From Bacteroidetes oral taxon 274 str. F0058 (GTDB lineage Bacteria; Bacteroidota; Bacteroidia; Bacteroidales; Paludibacteraceae), in the NCBI GenBank assembly GCA_000163695.1, contig GG774890.1, positions 603,761 to 661,786 on the forward strand: a stretch of DNA of 58,026 nucleotides, written 5' to 3'. How positions within the stretch are numbered: the stretch's first letter is position 1; each line of letters starts with the position of its first letter. Positions 34,904 to 43,564 of this stretch are shown here, one piece after another. The translations under genes and the position numbers were made by a program. The notes beneath the pieces are model-generated. The model made no database searches and was not told the DNA's origin. It saw nothing but the letters and a program-made list of their open reading frames with translations.

Positions 34904-35599
34904 TTATTTAACACCAAGCTCCTTCTTTTGAGCATCTGTCAGATAATCCGACTTAGTCTTGTTAGACTTCAGGAACATCAGATACCTGTCGCCATCGCTA
35001 AGCTCGGCTATCTGGTAAAAACCTATGTTACAAACTAACATTTCGTCGAGAGCATCTACCATATTTTTGTAAGACGAGTTATCTGTCGGCTTAATAAGAA
35101 CGTTAGGTGCTATCTTCAGATTTTTGTTTGCATCAGTCTGTATTTCCGTTACCTGATCTGTGAAGTATTTTTCGCTTATAGTTCCCTTACTACGCTTCTC
35201 TTTCAGTTCCTGAATCTTCTGGTAAGTACCGTCGTTTTTCTTCATCAATACGGCTCTGATACCGTCTTGGTCGTACGAGGTCTTTTTCAGATAACTGGTA
35301 TCTGTCCAGTTTTCTTTCGTAGGCATACCTTCGTAGTAGTATATATCGTTGTCCTCGCCCAAGATTATAGTAAGAGCTGTAGATGCACGGAACTCTGTTC
35401 CTGAGCCTTCTTCGGCTTTTTCTTTCGAGGGCATACTTATATTCATCACCTGAGGTTTGAGCAATGTCGTACAGAACATAAAGAATGTTATGAGCAACAT
35501 ATTCATATCCACCATCGGAGTGAAGTCTACTCTTAGAGTCTGCTTTTTTTGTCTTCCTTTTTTTCCGCTACTATCATCTTTTACTTGTACTTCTGACAT
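34904..35599 (-). CDS. exbD: ExbD-family proton-channel subunit (second copy)
   Basis: A 231-residue ExbD/TolR-family protein. The single helix begins after RVDFTPMVDMNMLLITFFMF; the Asp of TPMVDMNM is the proton-carrying residue. The periplasmic part is longer than the usual ~140-residue ExbD and includes an inserted stretch (about 75-165, with TKENWTDTSYLKKTSYDQDG). It pairs with ExbB and the other ExbD in the membrane motor. It differs clearly from the neighbouring copy, so the motor may be heteromeric. Confidence 0.92.
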   Translation of the reverse strand: MSEVQVKDDSSGKKGRQKKQTLRVDFTPMVDMNMLLITFFMFCTTLLKPQVMNISMPSKEKAEEGSGTEFRASTALTIILGEDNDIYYYEGMPTKENWTDTSYLKKTSYDQDGIRAVLMKKNDGTYQKIQELKEKRSKGTISEKYFTDQVTEIQTDANKNLKIAPNVLIKPTDNSSYKNMVDALDEMLVCNIGFYQIAELSDGDRYLMFLKSNKTKSDYLTDAQKKELGVK

Positions 35600-35634
35600 A
35601 ATTATTTGTCCCTTTGTTTTTTCGTTAATATAAA

Positions 35635-36330
35635 TTAGTCTGACGAAGCAGTCCTCAAATTAGTTACCAAAAGATATTCGTTTTTACGTAAATCTCTCAA
35701 ATCGCTTATTACTTTTTTTACAACCTTATAGTCGGTAGTTTTGTCCGCCTTGATAGCGAGTTTCACCTCGCCGATTGCTTTGCCTTTCGTTGCACTTTCT
35801 ATCCATACTTTAAACTCGTTTTTTGGGTCTATTGTATTGGCTGCTCCTTCTGCGGCAGTGCTTGCCGTGGCAATGGAATCGCTTGAGCCATTCGGGATAC
35901 CTATGTGCGGGTTATTTGGCGTCTTGAGCTGTTCTTGCATATAAGCATCTTGTTTCTCGACAGTTTTATCCAAATAAGCAGGCAACTCTCTGATAGGCAC
36001 TCCAAAAGAGGTTAGCTTTCTTATAGCGTTTTTTTGTGCAGGCGTAAAAGTAATACCGTAGTTTTCTGCTACCATTTCCGTTGTCCTCTGCAATTCGTCA
36101 GGATTGTCCATTGCAAGGAATATTTTGCCGTTTTTATCCACAAGGATGGTAACGGTATTTGATTCCGGCACTTTGACCTCAGATACCGAAGCAGGTGTAT
36201 TTACCGTAATCGGCTCTTTCTGTACGAATGTAGAAGTAAGCATAAAGAAAGTAAGCAACAGTACCGTAACGTCACTCATTGCAGTCATATCAATGAATGT
36301 ACTCTGTTTTTTTACCTTTACTTTTCCCAT
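35635..36330 (-). CDS. exbD: ExbD-family proton-channel subunit (first copy)
   Basis: A 231-residue ExbD-family protein with the helix start FIDMTAMSDVTVLLLTFFMLTSTF; the Asp in AMSDVT occupies the proton-binding position. The periplasmic domain contains NTVTILVDKNGKIFLAMD and a long insertion (about 85-175) before the conserved end AIKADKTTDYKVVKKVISDLRDL. It lies 35 bases before the second exbD and 107 after exbB. Twin exbD genes beside tonB are usual in Bacteroidetes. Confidence 0.92.
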   Translation of the reverse strand: MGKVKVKKQSTFIDMTAMSDVTVLLLTFFMLTSTFVQKEPITVNTPASVSEVKVPESNTVTILVDKNGKIFLAMDNPDELQRTTEMVAENYGITFTPAQKNAIRKLTSFGVPIRELPAYLDKTVEKQDAYMQEQLKTPNNPHIGIPNGSSDSIATASTAAEGAANTIDPKNEFKVWIESATKGKAIGEVKLAIKADKTTDYKVVKKVISDLRDLRKNEYLLVTNLRTASSD

Positions 36331-36437
36331 AAATTATATTAAGATATTTAGAAATTAAAAATCGATAATCTGCTTTTATATTTTATATATCAGCGATTTG
36401 TAATTTCATTTATACTGTTTTTTATAAGAAATTAAAA

Positions 36438-37244
36438 TTATTTGTGAGTTTCCGAATAAGTTTGAGCCAAAGCGAAGCTGACTTCTTCGATAGCATAGGT
36501 CATATTGTCTACCTTGCCGCTGTAGAAAGCGTAAGAAATGATAGCCAAAGCACCTGTTGCGATACCCGAAGCCGTATTTACAAGAGCCTCAGAGATACCT
36601 ACCGAAAGAGCCATAGAGTCTACTCCACCTGCACCGGCAAGAGCCTGGAACGAACGAATCATACCCAATACTGTTCCGAAAAGTCCCATAAGAGTACCGA
36701 GAGTAGATATGGTAGCTATTATTGGCAGGTTCTGCTGCATAGACGGCAGTTGAAGTGCGGTTGCTTCTTCTATTTCGTTTTTGATGGCTTCTACTTTCAT
36801 CTCTTTTGATATGTCGAGAGATTCCACTTCGCGGTATTTAGTAAGACCTGCATCTACGATAGCAGCCACAGAACCCTGTTGTTTTTCGCAAAGTTTTTGA
36901 GCGTTGTCGATATTTCCGTTAGCTAATTCTTTTTTTACGTTTGCAACGAATTTGATAAGGTTACCTTTACCTTTTGCTTTGTTCAGAGCAAAGAATCTCT
37001 CTACCGAAAGTACGATAACCGTGAATAACAACGTCAGGATGAGAGGTACTACGAATCCGCCCTTGAACATCGTACCCAATAGGTTGATGGGGTGGTTGTC
37101 CGTATTGCCGTCTTCGAAGTTCGAAGGTTTTCCCAATACAAAGAAGAAAAAACATTCTGCGAGTATAAGACACGCTACAATAACAATAAATGCATTTACG
37201 CCGCGAGATTTTTTAATCTCTTTTGTTTGCTTTTTGGTTTCCAT
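36438..37244 (-). CDS. exbB: ExbB/TolQ/MotA-family proton-channel protein
   Basis: A 268-residue protein with four hydrophobic segments (about 18-38, 55-75, 165-190 and 205-235). The segment LGTLMGLFGTVLGMIRSFQAL and the following SEALVNTASGIATGALAIISY are the family's conserved channel helices. It forms a pentameric ring around ExbD helices and lets protons drive TonB. First gene of the operon, with a two-part promoter ahead (about 37341-37371). Confidence 0.94.
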   Translation of the reverse strand: METKKQTKEIKKSRGVNAFIVIVACLILAECFFFFVLGKPSNFEDGNTDNHPINLLGTMFKGGFVVPLILTLLFTVIVLSVERFFALNKAKGKGNLIKFVANVKKELANGNIDNAQKLCEKQQGSVAAIVDAGLTKYREVESLDISKEMKVEAIKNEIEEATALQLPSMQQNLPIIATISTLGTLMGLFGTVLGMIRSFQALAGAGGVDSMALSVGISEALVNTASGIATGALAIISYAFYSGKVDNMTYAIEEVSFALAQTYSETHK

Positions 37245-37340
37245 AAAAATTCTGATTTTTTAATATTAAATTTTACTTATTATTTTTTTGGATTTTGGTT
37301 TGAAACTTTTGAAACATTGTTGTGTTCGATTTCAAGGTTG

Positions 37341-37371
37341 CAAAAATAATACTTTTTTTTTGTTTTCAAAA
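37341..37371 (-). promoter_or_regulatory. Promoter of exbB-exbD-exbD-tonB
   Basis: On the minus strand TTTG, about 19 bases, then TATTTTTG (37348-37341). It leaves a leader of about 90 bases before the exbB ATG. Confidence 0.65.
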
Positions 37372-37534
37372 ACAAAGTGGATTTTTTTGTGTCAAACATC
37401 TGTATTCGAATATCAAATTTCATAAATGTATATTGCTGATAGTTAGAGATATATTTGTTGAGGTGATAGCTCGAAAAAAATATGGTTTAAAATTGCATAT
37501 AATATAATTGTTGCCGCCAAGCCGACAAAAACAT

Positions 37535-37542
37535 TATTTTTG
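37535..37542 (+). promoter_or_regulatory. -7 promoter box for xerD
   Basis: TATTTTTG, 26 bases before the ATG at 37568. It rules out the longer frame from 37508. Confidence 0.6.
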
Positions 37543-37567
37543 CAGAACAAAAGAGAAGTGTATAGAT

Positions 37568-38491
37568 ATGGCAACAATAAGTAAAAACGTAGAGGATAAC
37601 TATCGGGTATTTCTGACAATGGAGAAATCTATGTCCGAAAACACCGTTGTTGCCTATATAAGAGACCTGCATACGTTGTCCGAATACTTGGACGGTATCG
37701 GTATCGACTACCGACAGGCTACTCTGACAAACCTCAAAAACCTCATTGTAGAACTTACGGACTTAGGCATATCGGGGAGGTCGCGAGCACGGATGATTTC
37801 GGGCATAAAATCTTTTTACCGTTTCTGCATCATCGACCGTCTGCTCGAGGCAGATCCTACCGAGCAACTCGAACAACCCCAACTGCCGCTCTATCTGCCC
37901 GATGTCCTGTCGGTCGAAGAGATAGACCGCATCATCGTTACAATAGACCTGTCGGAGGTGGATAAATATACCAAACTCAATATCGGTCATCGGAATCTGG
38001 CGATAGTAGAAGTCCTCTATGGCTCGGGAGTACGTGTGTCGGAGCTTGTGTATGCCAAAATATCCGATATAAATTTCGATGAAAAATTTATAAAAATCTT
38101 GGGAAAGGGCAACAAAGAACGCCTTGTACCGTTGTCAGACCCTGCCATAAGAGCAATAAATAACTGGTTTCTGGCTCGCAGAGTACTCACGCCGAAACCG
38201 AAACACGAAGACTATATCTTTCTCAACCGGCGAGGGGCACGTATGACACGGCAAATGGTATTTTTGGCAATAAAAAATATGGTGGAGAAAGCAGGTATCA
38301 CCAAGACCGTCAGCCCGCACACTTTCAGACATTCGTTTGCCACACACCTGCTCGAAAACGGAGCCAACCTACGTGCCATACAGCAGTTGCTCGGACACGC
38401 AAGCATTACGACGACAGAGATATATACCCATGTCGGTATCTCGCACCTACGTCAAGAGATTATGAACTTCCATCCGCGCAATAAGAAATAG
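37568..38491 (+). CDS. xerD: Tyrosine recombinase XerD
   Basis: A 307-residue tyrosine recombinase of normal XerD length. The N-terminal SAM-like core-binding domain (about 8-90) precedes the catalytic domain with all active residues: R156 (GSGVRVSEL), K180 (GKGNKERLVPL), H251 and R254 (HTFRHSFATHLLENGA), H277 (LLGHASI) and nucleophile Y286. With XerC it resolves chromosome dimers at dif. The longer frame from 37508 overlaps the promoter, so 37568 is used. There is no phage or integron context. An unusual repeat array lies about 150 bases downstream. Confidence 0.94.
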   Translation: MATISKNVEDNYRVFLTMEKSMSENTVVAYIRDLHTLSEYLDGIGIDYRQATLTNLKNLIVELTDLGISGRSRARMISGIKSFYRFCIIDRLLEADPTEQLEQPQLPLYLPDVLSVEEIDRIIVTIDLSEVDKYTKLNIGHRNLAIVEVLYGSGVRVSELVYAKISDINFDEKFIKILGKGNKERLVPLSDPAIRAINNWFLARRVLTPKPKHEDYIFLNRRGARMTRQMVFLAIKNMVEKAGITKTVSPHTFRHSFATHLLENGANLRAIQQLLGHASITTTEIYTHVGISHLRQEIMNFHPRNKK

Positions 38492-39090
38492 GTTCGAGAT
38501 TAGTTTAAGCAAATATTATCATAACCGATTACAAAGATAACAAGCTTGTAGAAAGCGATTGAATCGAGACTAAAACATTATAGAGATATACGTGTTTCGT
38601 AAATATCATTTGTTTTTTCCCAAAAAACGTTTTTGCAAATTATCAAATGATATATTTCCGTTACACGAGTGAGTCAGCTATATATCAAATGATATATGCT
38701 CATTCCATTGGTTTATGTGTATTATACAAATGATATATTCTCGTTACACGAGTGCGACAGCAATATATCAATTTATATATGCTCATTTCATTGGTTTATG
38801 TGTATTATACAAAATGATATATTCTCATTACACGAGTGCGGCAGCAATATATCAATTTATATATACTCATTTCATCGTTGTGGCTATCATATATCAATCG
38901 ACAATAATCCGTTTCATCTGTTAAGCGGTAATTTGTTAATTTACCGAAAGCAGAGTAGGCGGTGAAATGTATTACAATCGGGCAGACTATCCCCCGACAA
39001 CGTTTTGCTTCGTATCCGTTTTACTCGAAGAAATTCGGTAAGTACCCGCTCTAAGTCATTTTGAACCGATTATCTCCCTCTGTGTAAGGC
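38492..39090. other. Gene-free region between xerD and the MBOAT gene
   Basis: About 600 bases with no credible coding sequence. The middle is taken by the 42-bp phased array (separate entry). The left flank (38492-38640) has a TATCATTTG element at 38604 that resembles the array core but is out of phase. The right flank holds an inverted GGTAATTT/AATTTACC at about 38927-38945. No terminator for xerD or the MBOAT gene is obvious. Confidence 0.6.
38641..38903. repeat. AT-rich 12-bp elements phased every 42 bp, in three 84-bp dimeric units
   Basis: Seven related 12-mers (near-palindrome TATCAAATGATA or TATCAATTTATA) start at 38641, 38683, 38724, 38766, 38808, 38850 and 38892, so spacings are 42, 41, 42, 42, 42 and 42. 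The spacers alternate between type A, containing TTACACGAGTG, and type B, containing GCTCATT-CATTGGTTTATGTGT, giving a larger unit of ~84 bp. Type A can form CTCG-TTACA-CGAG hairpins and the flanking TGATATATT/AATATATCA are inverted. The last unit is more diverged. It looks like an iteron-style protein-binding array. Confidence 0.85.
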
Positions 39091-40977
39091 TCAGAATTGA
39101 AAATAGATGAACTTCTGCAGGTCGGCAGTGATAAACTGATAGAGTACAAAGACGGTAAAGACCACCACCACGGCAATTGTCCATACCGGCATCTGAGCAA
39201 ACCACAGACGGTAACGGCGTTTGAAGTGCTCGGGTAGCCAATGCAATATCATACCGATGACGAAAATAATAAACACATTGCGATACCCCCACAACATATT
39301 CGGGATAACGTCGAAATGCCATACTCCGCCTATCTGACCGACCATATTTTTGGCAGTAGCCCACGCCTGACTGTTTGCCTCCGATGGGTCGAGGTTAGAA
39401 CCGCTGCGGAAGAACAGTCTTGTGAAGGTGATAAAGACGAATGTCTGTAATACCGCCCAAGCAGTAGATAGCCACGTCAATACTTTGCCGTGAGGTTCTG
39501 AGCTACCGATGGCAAGCTTTGTGATATTATAAATAAGTTTCACAAATGTGCCGCACCACAGCACTGCAAGCCAGACGAAGGCTATCTTGGCTATCGGATA
39601 CCCCGAATACCTTAACCACACACCCGCCAATGCTGCCGCCACCGTAAGCAGCAATGATTTGACATATATATTTCTGTTTCGCCAAAATTTGTATACCAGC
39701 ATACCGATGCCGTTCAGCCCGCCCCAGATGATAAAGTTCCACGAGGCTCCGTGCCACAGTCCACCAAGTAGCATCGTATTCATCATATTGAGGTTGGTGA
39801 TGATTTTCTGACGTCGCTCTCTCTGAAAGCGAACAAACAGTAGCGATACGGTTACCACCAAAGCAATAGCAGCCGATACATATATATTGCCTGCCAAGAG
39901 CATAGCGATTATCGAGATGGTAATCATTATGCAATATGACCCGAACGTGGCATTGCGGTTGCCGCCGAGCGGTATGTAGAGGTAGTTTTGTAACCATCGC
40001 GAGAGCGATATGTGCCATCTTTTCCAAAACTGACCCGCATTGACAGCCTTATACGGCGAATTGAAGTTGACAGGCAGATAAAAACCCATAAGCATTGCCA
40101 CACCTGTGGCTATATCCGTATAACCCGAAAAGTCGGCATATATCTGCAACGAATAACCGAAAAGCCCCATCAGGTTCTCGAACCCGGAGAACATAGTAGG
40201 ATTTTCGAATATTCTATCCACAAAATTCACAGCCAGATAATCCGACAGTATTATCTTTTTTATCAATCCGTTGAGTATCCAAAAGACAGCTATACCGAAT
40301 TGTTTCTTGGTAAGGAAGTACGGTTTGTATATCTGTGGGATAAATTCGTCTGCACGTATGATAGGTCCCGACATCAACGAGGGGAAAAAACTGACGAAAA
40401 AGCCATAATTGAGCAGCGAACTTATCGGCTGCACCTTACGTCGATAAACCTCTACGATATAGCTTATGTTTTGGAAGGTGAAAAACGAAATACCCACAGG
40501 CAATACTATCTTACCCACATCGAAACGCGTATTGCCCGCAATCACGTTGCCAATCTCGGCAAAAACGTCGACTACCTGCAACTGAATGCCGAGTAGACTG
40601 TTTATCACGTCTATTACGAAGTACGAATATTTGAAGTAACACAGCAACAATATGTTTACGACCAATCCGATTATCAACCGTACCTTACCGCCCCGTTCGG
40701 TACGGGCTACGGTTATTGCTTTGGCACAAAGATAATTGAGTAGTATTGCAAATATCAATACCAAGACAAAAAAGCCCGATGTCTTGAAATAAAAAAACAG
40801 CCCGCAAAACATCAAAAATGTATTGCGAAGCAGTACTTTGCTGCCGAACAAAGCAATTCCTGCAAAAACTAATGCAAAAAATGCCCAAAAATAGAACGAG
40901 GTAAAAAGTAGAGGTAATCGTGTTTGAAGCGAAAATAAATCGCGTATGAAGTTTATTATCAGTGTGGTGTCTATCAT
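39091..40977 (-). CDS. MBOAT-family membrane O-acyltransferase
   Basis: A 628-residue polytopic membrane protein (about 12-14 helices) of the DltB/AlgI branch of MBOAT enzymes. Landmarks are PVGISFFTFQNISYIVEVYR (160-179), SGPIIRADEFIPQ, YADFSGYTDIA (280-290), FWKRWHISLSRWLQNYLYIPLGGN with H322, and the catalytic H409 in LLGGLWHGASW. It should move an acyl group, often acetyl, across the membrane onto a surface glycan or lipid. The usual partner (AlgJ/DltD-type SGNH protein) is not next to it. The C-terminal ~130 residues extend beyond the AlgI core with extra helices. Confidence 0.9.
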   Translation of the reverse strand: MIDTTLIINFIRDLFSLQTRLPLLFTSFYFWAFFALVFAGIALFGSKVLLRNTFLMFCGLFFYFKTSGFFVLVLIFAILLNYLCAKAITVARTERGGKVRLIIGLVVNILLLCYFKYSYFVIDVINSLLGIQLQVVDVFAEIGNVIAGNTRFDVGKIVLPVGISFFTFQNISYIVEVYRRKVQPISSLLNYGFFVSFFPSLMSGPIIRADEFIPQIYKPYFLTKKQFGIAVFWILNGLIKKIILSDYLAVNFVDRIFENPTMFSGFENLMGLFGYSLQIYADFSGYTDIATGVAMLMGFYLPVNFNSPYKAVNAGQFWKRWHISLSRWLQNYLYIPLGGNRNATFGSYCIMITISIIAMLLAGNIYVSAAIALVVTVSLLFVRFQRERRQKIITNLNMMNTMLLGGLWHGASWNFIIWGGLNGIGMLVYKFWRNRNIYVKSLLLTVAAALAGVWLRYSGYPIAKIAFVWLAVLWCGTFVKLIYNITKLAIGSSEPHGKVLTWLSTAWAVLQTFVFITFTRLFFRSGSNLDPSEANSQAWATAKNMVGQIGGVWHFDVIPNMLWGYRNVFIIFVIGMILHWLPEHFKRRYRLWFAQMPVWTIAVVVVFTVFVLYQFITADLQKFIYFQF

Positions 40978-41000
40978 TATCTTATCGAAAAAATCGAGTG

Positions 41001-41008
41001 CAAAGTTA
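41001..41008 (-). promoter_or_regulatory. -7 promoter box for the MBOAT gene
   Basis: TAACTTTG on the minus strand, 23 bases before the ATG. Confidence 0.6.
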
Positions 41009-41061
41009 TAATTTTTTTGTGTTCTGCCTGCCTTTGCTGTGAAAATAATAATAATTGGATG

Positions 41062-41091
41062 TTTGGAATATAGGAAATTTTACTAACTTTG
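41062..41091 (+). promoter_or_regulatory. Promoter of the T9SS-secreted protein gene
   Basis: TTTG (41062-41065), 18 bases, then TAACTTTG (41084-41091). It is identical in spacing and -7 box to the rplO promoter, suggesting strong constitutive expression. Confidence 0.75.
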
Positions 41092-41138
41092 CACCGATAA
41101 AAACAACAAAATTATTTTAAATTAAAAAAAATATTTGT

Positions 41139-42662
41139 ATGAAAAAAGTATTTTTATTTACATTATTAGCCTTGACGGCAACACTTTGGAATGTATCCCG
41201 TGCTCAGACCGCCACAAAGTACGACCTGTTTGTAGGCGGGGTGCAAGTAACCTCCGACAACGCTTCGGCTATCACCGGAGAAGGTATCACAGGCAGTATC
41301 TCTTACGATGCAGCAAGCAAAACTCTTACGGTGAAAAATGCTAAAATAGAGCTTCAAAACAAAAAAAGCGGTATCGAAAACACAGGTATCGAAAACCTAA
41401 CCATCAATCTCGTAGGCAACAATACCTTCAATACGAAAGAACCCGGTATAGCCGTAACCCAAAATACCATCATTAGCGGTAAAGGTAAAATATCGGTAAA
41501 AAGCGAAAATGCAGCTGTTTATATCTTTAAAAATAAAAACAAAGTCTTGACAATAAGCGGCGGATGCACCGTAGTAGCTGTGGGTAAATGGGGAATCTCA
41601 GGTATAAACGGCTCGTCGGGCGAGGTACTCGTTGTAAACAACGCTATCGTAAAAGCAACCGGTTCGTTAGGTTCTATCGATGATTTGTCTGAGCTAAGAC
41701 TCGAAGGAACAGCAAAGATAACAAAGCCCCAAGGAGCTGCATTTGACCAAAACAAACACACCATTATGTTGGATGGTAAAGAGGTAACCTCCGAGGTAGT
41801 CATAGAGTATGCGCTGGAAGTATATAAGTTGCAGATAGCTACCGTGAAAGTAACCTCCGAAAATGCTTCGAATATAACAAGTGACAGTATAAGCGGAAAG
41901 GTATCGTACGACCCTACCACAAAGACATTGACACTTGATAACGCCGTTATCAATACGACGAGCGAACGAGGTATCTACAACTTGGGTATCAAAGACCTTA
42001 CAATAAAACTTGTCGGTAAAAACGAAGTGAACACTACCAAATATACAGGTATGACAATAAAAGACAATACTACCATAACCGGTAGCGGTTCGCTGAAGAT
42101 AACCTCAAACGATGTAGGTATCTATGTAAGAGATGCCAACAACGTGCTCACCGTAGACGGCACGACACTCGAAATAACAGGAAATAACAAAGGTTCGATA
42201 CATTACGGTATCTCCGGTACAAACGGCAAGAAAGGCGAAACACTCGTAGTAAAAGAATCTGATATTAAAGTTATCGGTTCGAAAGGCTCTATATGCGATA
42301 TGACTGCACTGACTCTGGTCAATGCCAAAATAACGAAACCGCAAGGAGCCGCTTTCGACAATTCATTGCATTGCGTAGCAAAAGACGGTAAGAAGGTAAC
42401 TGAAGAAATAGTCATCGAAAAAATGGCATCAGGTACAGAAACCGCTCTGGCAGACAGCGATATAAACGTATGGAATAGCAATGGCAACCTGAATATCAGC
42501 CTCAGAGACAACAAAACAGACGGTAACATACAAATATATACCATATCAGGACAGTTGGTTCGTAACATCAGCAAACCCACAACGACTGTTTCTGTTGCAT
42601 TGCCCGCAGGTACATATATCGTAAAATACGGTAAGACAGCAACAAAAGTAGTAGTGAGATAA
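41139..42662 (+). CDS. Secreted two-repeat protein with T9SS C-terminal domain
   Basis: A 507-residue protein: signal peptide (FLFTLLALTATLWNVSRAQ), two long homologous repeats (about 28-225 and 229-427) and a type A type-IX-secretion sorting domain (about 438-507: NGNLNISL, IQIYTISGQLVRN, VALPAGTYIVKYGKTATKVVVR). Each repeat has VTSxNAS-IT, ISYDxxxKTLTxxNA, GIxNLTIxLVG and ITKPQGAAFD landmarks and alternating short strands, suggesting beta-solenoid or stacked structures. It should cross the outer membrane by T9SS and be anchored to A-LPS or released. No catalytic motif is seen; an adhesin or structural role is inference. Confidence 0.85.
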   Translation: MKKVFLFTLLALTATLWNVSRAQTATKYDLFVGGVQVTSDNASAITGEGITGSISYDAASKTLTVKNAKIELQNKKSGIENTGIENLTINLVGNNTFNTKEPGIAVTQNTIISGKGKISVKSENAAVYIFKNKNKVLTISGGCTVVAVGKWGISGINGSSGEVLVVNNAIVKATGSLGSIDDLSELRLEGTAKITKPQGAAFDQNKHTIMLDGKEVTSEVVIEYALEVYKLQIATVKVTSENASNITSDSISGKVSYDPTTKTLTLDNAVINTTSERGIYNLGIKDLTIKLVGKNEVNTTKYTGMTIKDNTTITGSGSLKITSNDVGIYVRDANNVLTVDGTTLEITGNNKGSIHYGISGTNGKKGETLVVKESDIKVIGSKGSICDMTALTLVNAKITKPQGAAFDNSLHCVAKDGKKVTEEIVIEKMASGTETALADSDINVWNSNGNLNISLRDNKTDGNIQIYTISGQLVRNISKPTTTVSVALPAGTYIVKYGKTATKVVVR

Positions 42663-42708
42663 GCTATTTGTAGATATTATCCGGATAATAGGGTAATTTA
42701 ATATAATA

Positions 42709-42747
42709 AACCTTAGGTAAAGTTGCTTTATCTAAGGTTTATTTTTA
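42709..42747 (+). terminator. Intrinsic terminator after the T9SS protein gene
   Basis: AAACCTTAG (42709-42717) pairs with CTAAGGTTT (42733-42741), followed by ATTTTT. It may also act on the minus strand. Confidence 0.75.
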
Positions 42748-42832
42748 GCAATAAGCTGGCATACTGTTTTATCTTTCTAATATTCGAGGATAATATTTAA
42801 TTCCTTTCCTTCTTCGATAGCGGCTCTACGAA

Positions 42833-43561
42833 TCAGTTTTTCTGGATAAAGGCACTGAGCATCGTAGCTGTCAGTAGGGCAGCAAGCCCTAAGCAGACTA
42901 TTATCAATAGAGCGTTGATGTATTTTGCTTTTGGTTTGGTGTCGGCACTCAGCCCTGTCAGAAAGTACTCTTTGAAAAACAGATAAAGTCCGGGAATAGT
43001 GATACCTACCAGCATAAAATCTTCGGGTATTTGATACTGATATATTTTAGATAGTCCGAGCAGTGACCAATGGCAGAGCAACAAGACCAGAAAGATATTG
43101 ATTTTACGGGTAAAAAGTAGTAACAATCCTATTGTAAACACCACTACCGAGCAGGGCATCACAGGCGAGGTTATGGTAGGGAAAGTGAGCCCGCGTGCCA
43201 ACGAAATGGCAGGGTATACGAAAGGCATTGCCAGCAAAATCCACGCAACCGTATCGTACTTATAAGTACGCTCGAAGACGGTGTATCCTGTTATTATGTC
43301 CCATATCCATATTGCTGCCATAAGAACCCAAAACATCGCCATCACATCGTTGTAGTCTCGCTCATCGCAGCAGATGAAATAATAGACAACGGCAATCCAC
43401 AGGTATAGTGCGGTCAGATATATCTTCATCGCCTCCTTAATCCATCGTCGGGGCTTACGTACAAGCAATACGGTTAGCACCAGTCCTGTAATGACAATAA
43501 ATATCTGAGGCAGCCAGGTGGAAGAGTTGTAGTATGCGATAGTTTTCCAGAATATTTCCAT
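42833..43561 (-). CDS. Polytopic membrane protein (DUF6064-like)
   Basis: A 242-residue integral membrane protein with about seven hydrophobic segments, starting MEIFWKTIAYYNSSTWLPQIFIVITGLVL. The N-terminal pattern (FW..IA.YN..TW..Q) resembles DUF6064 proteins, which have no established function. A short amphipathic stretch with GLSADTKPKAKY precedes the last helix. It lies 3 bases after the split threonine/serine exporter genes and is probably in their operon, so a transport-related role is possible. I cannot name a substrate. Confidence 0.72.
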   Translation of the reverse strand: MEIFWKTIAYYNSSTWLPQIFIVITGLVLTVLLVRKPRRWIKEAMKIYLTALYLWIAVVYYFICCDERDYNDVMAMFWVLMAAIWIWDIITGYTVFERTYKYDTVAWILLAMPFVYPAISLARGLTFPTITSPVMPCSVVVFTIGLLLLFTRKINIFLVLLLCHWSLLGLSKIYQYQIPEDFMLVGITIPGLYLFFKEYFLTGLSADTKPKAKYINALLIIVCLGLAALLTATMLSAFIQKN

Positions 43562-43564
43562 AGT

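Noticed and set aside
29512..36142. Exact TTATCCACA sequences at 29512-29520 and 36134-36142 as DnaA boxes
   Set aside because: They are single occurrences inside coding sequence, 6.6 kb apart, and do not form an origin-like cluster.
38641..38903. CRISPR array
   Set aside because: The repeated element is only ~12 bp, the spacers recur instead of being unique, and no cas gene is nearby.
38696..38965. Reading frames of 89 and 69 residues across the phased array
   Set aside because: The translations merely echo the 84-bp repeat, differ between frames equally well, and have no start signals or homology-like features.
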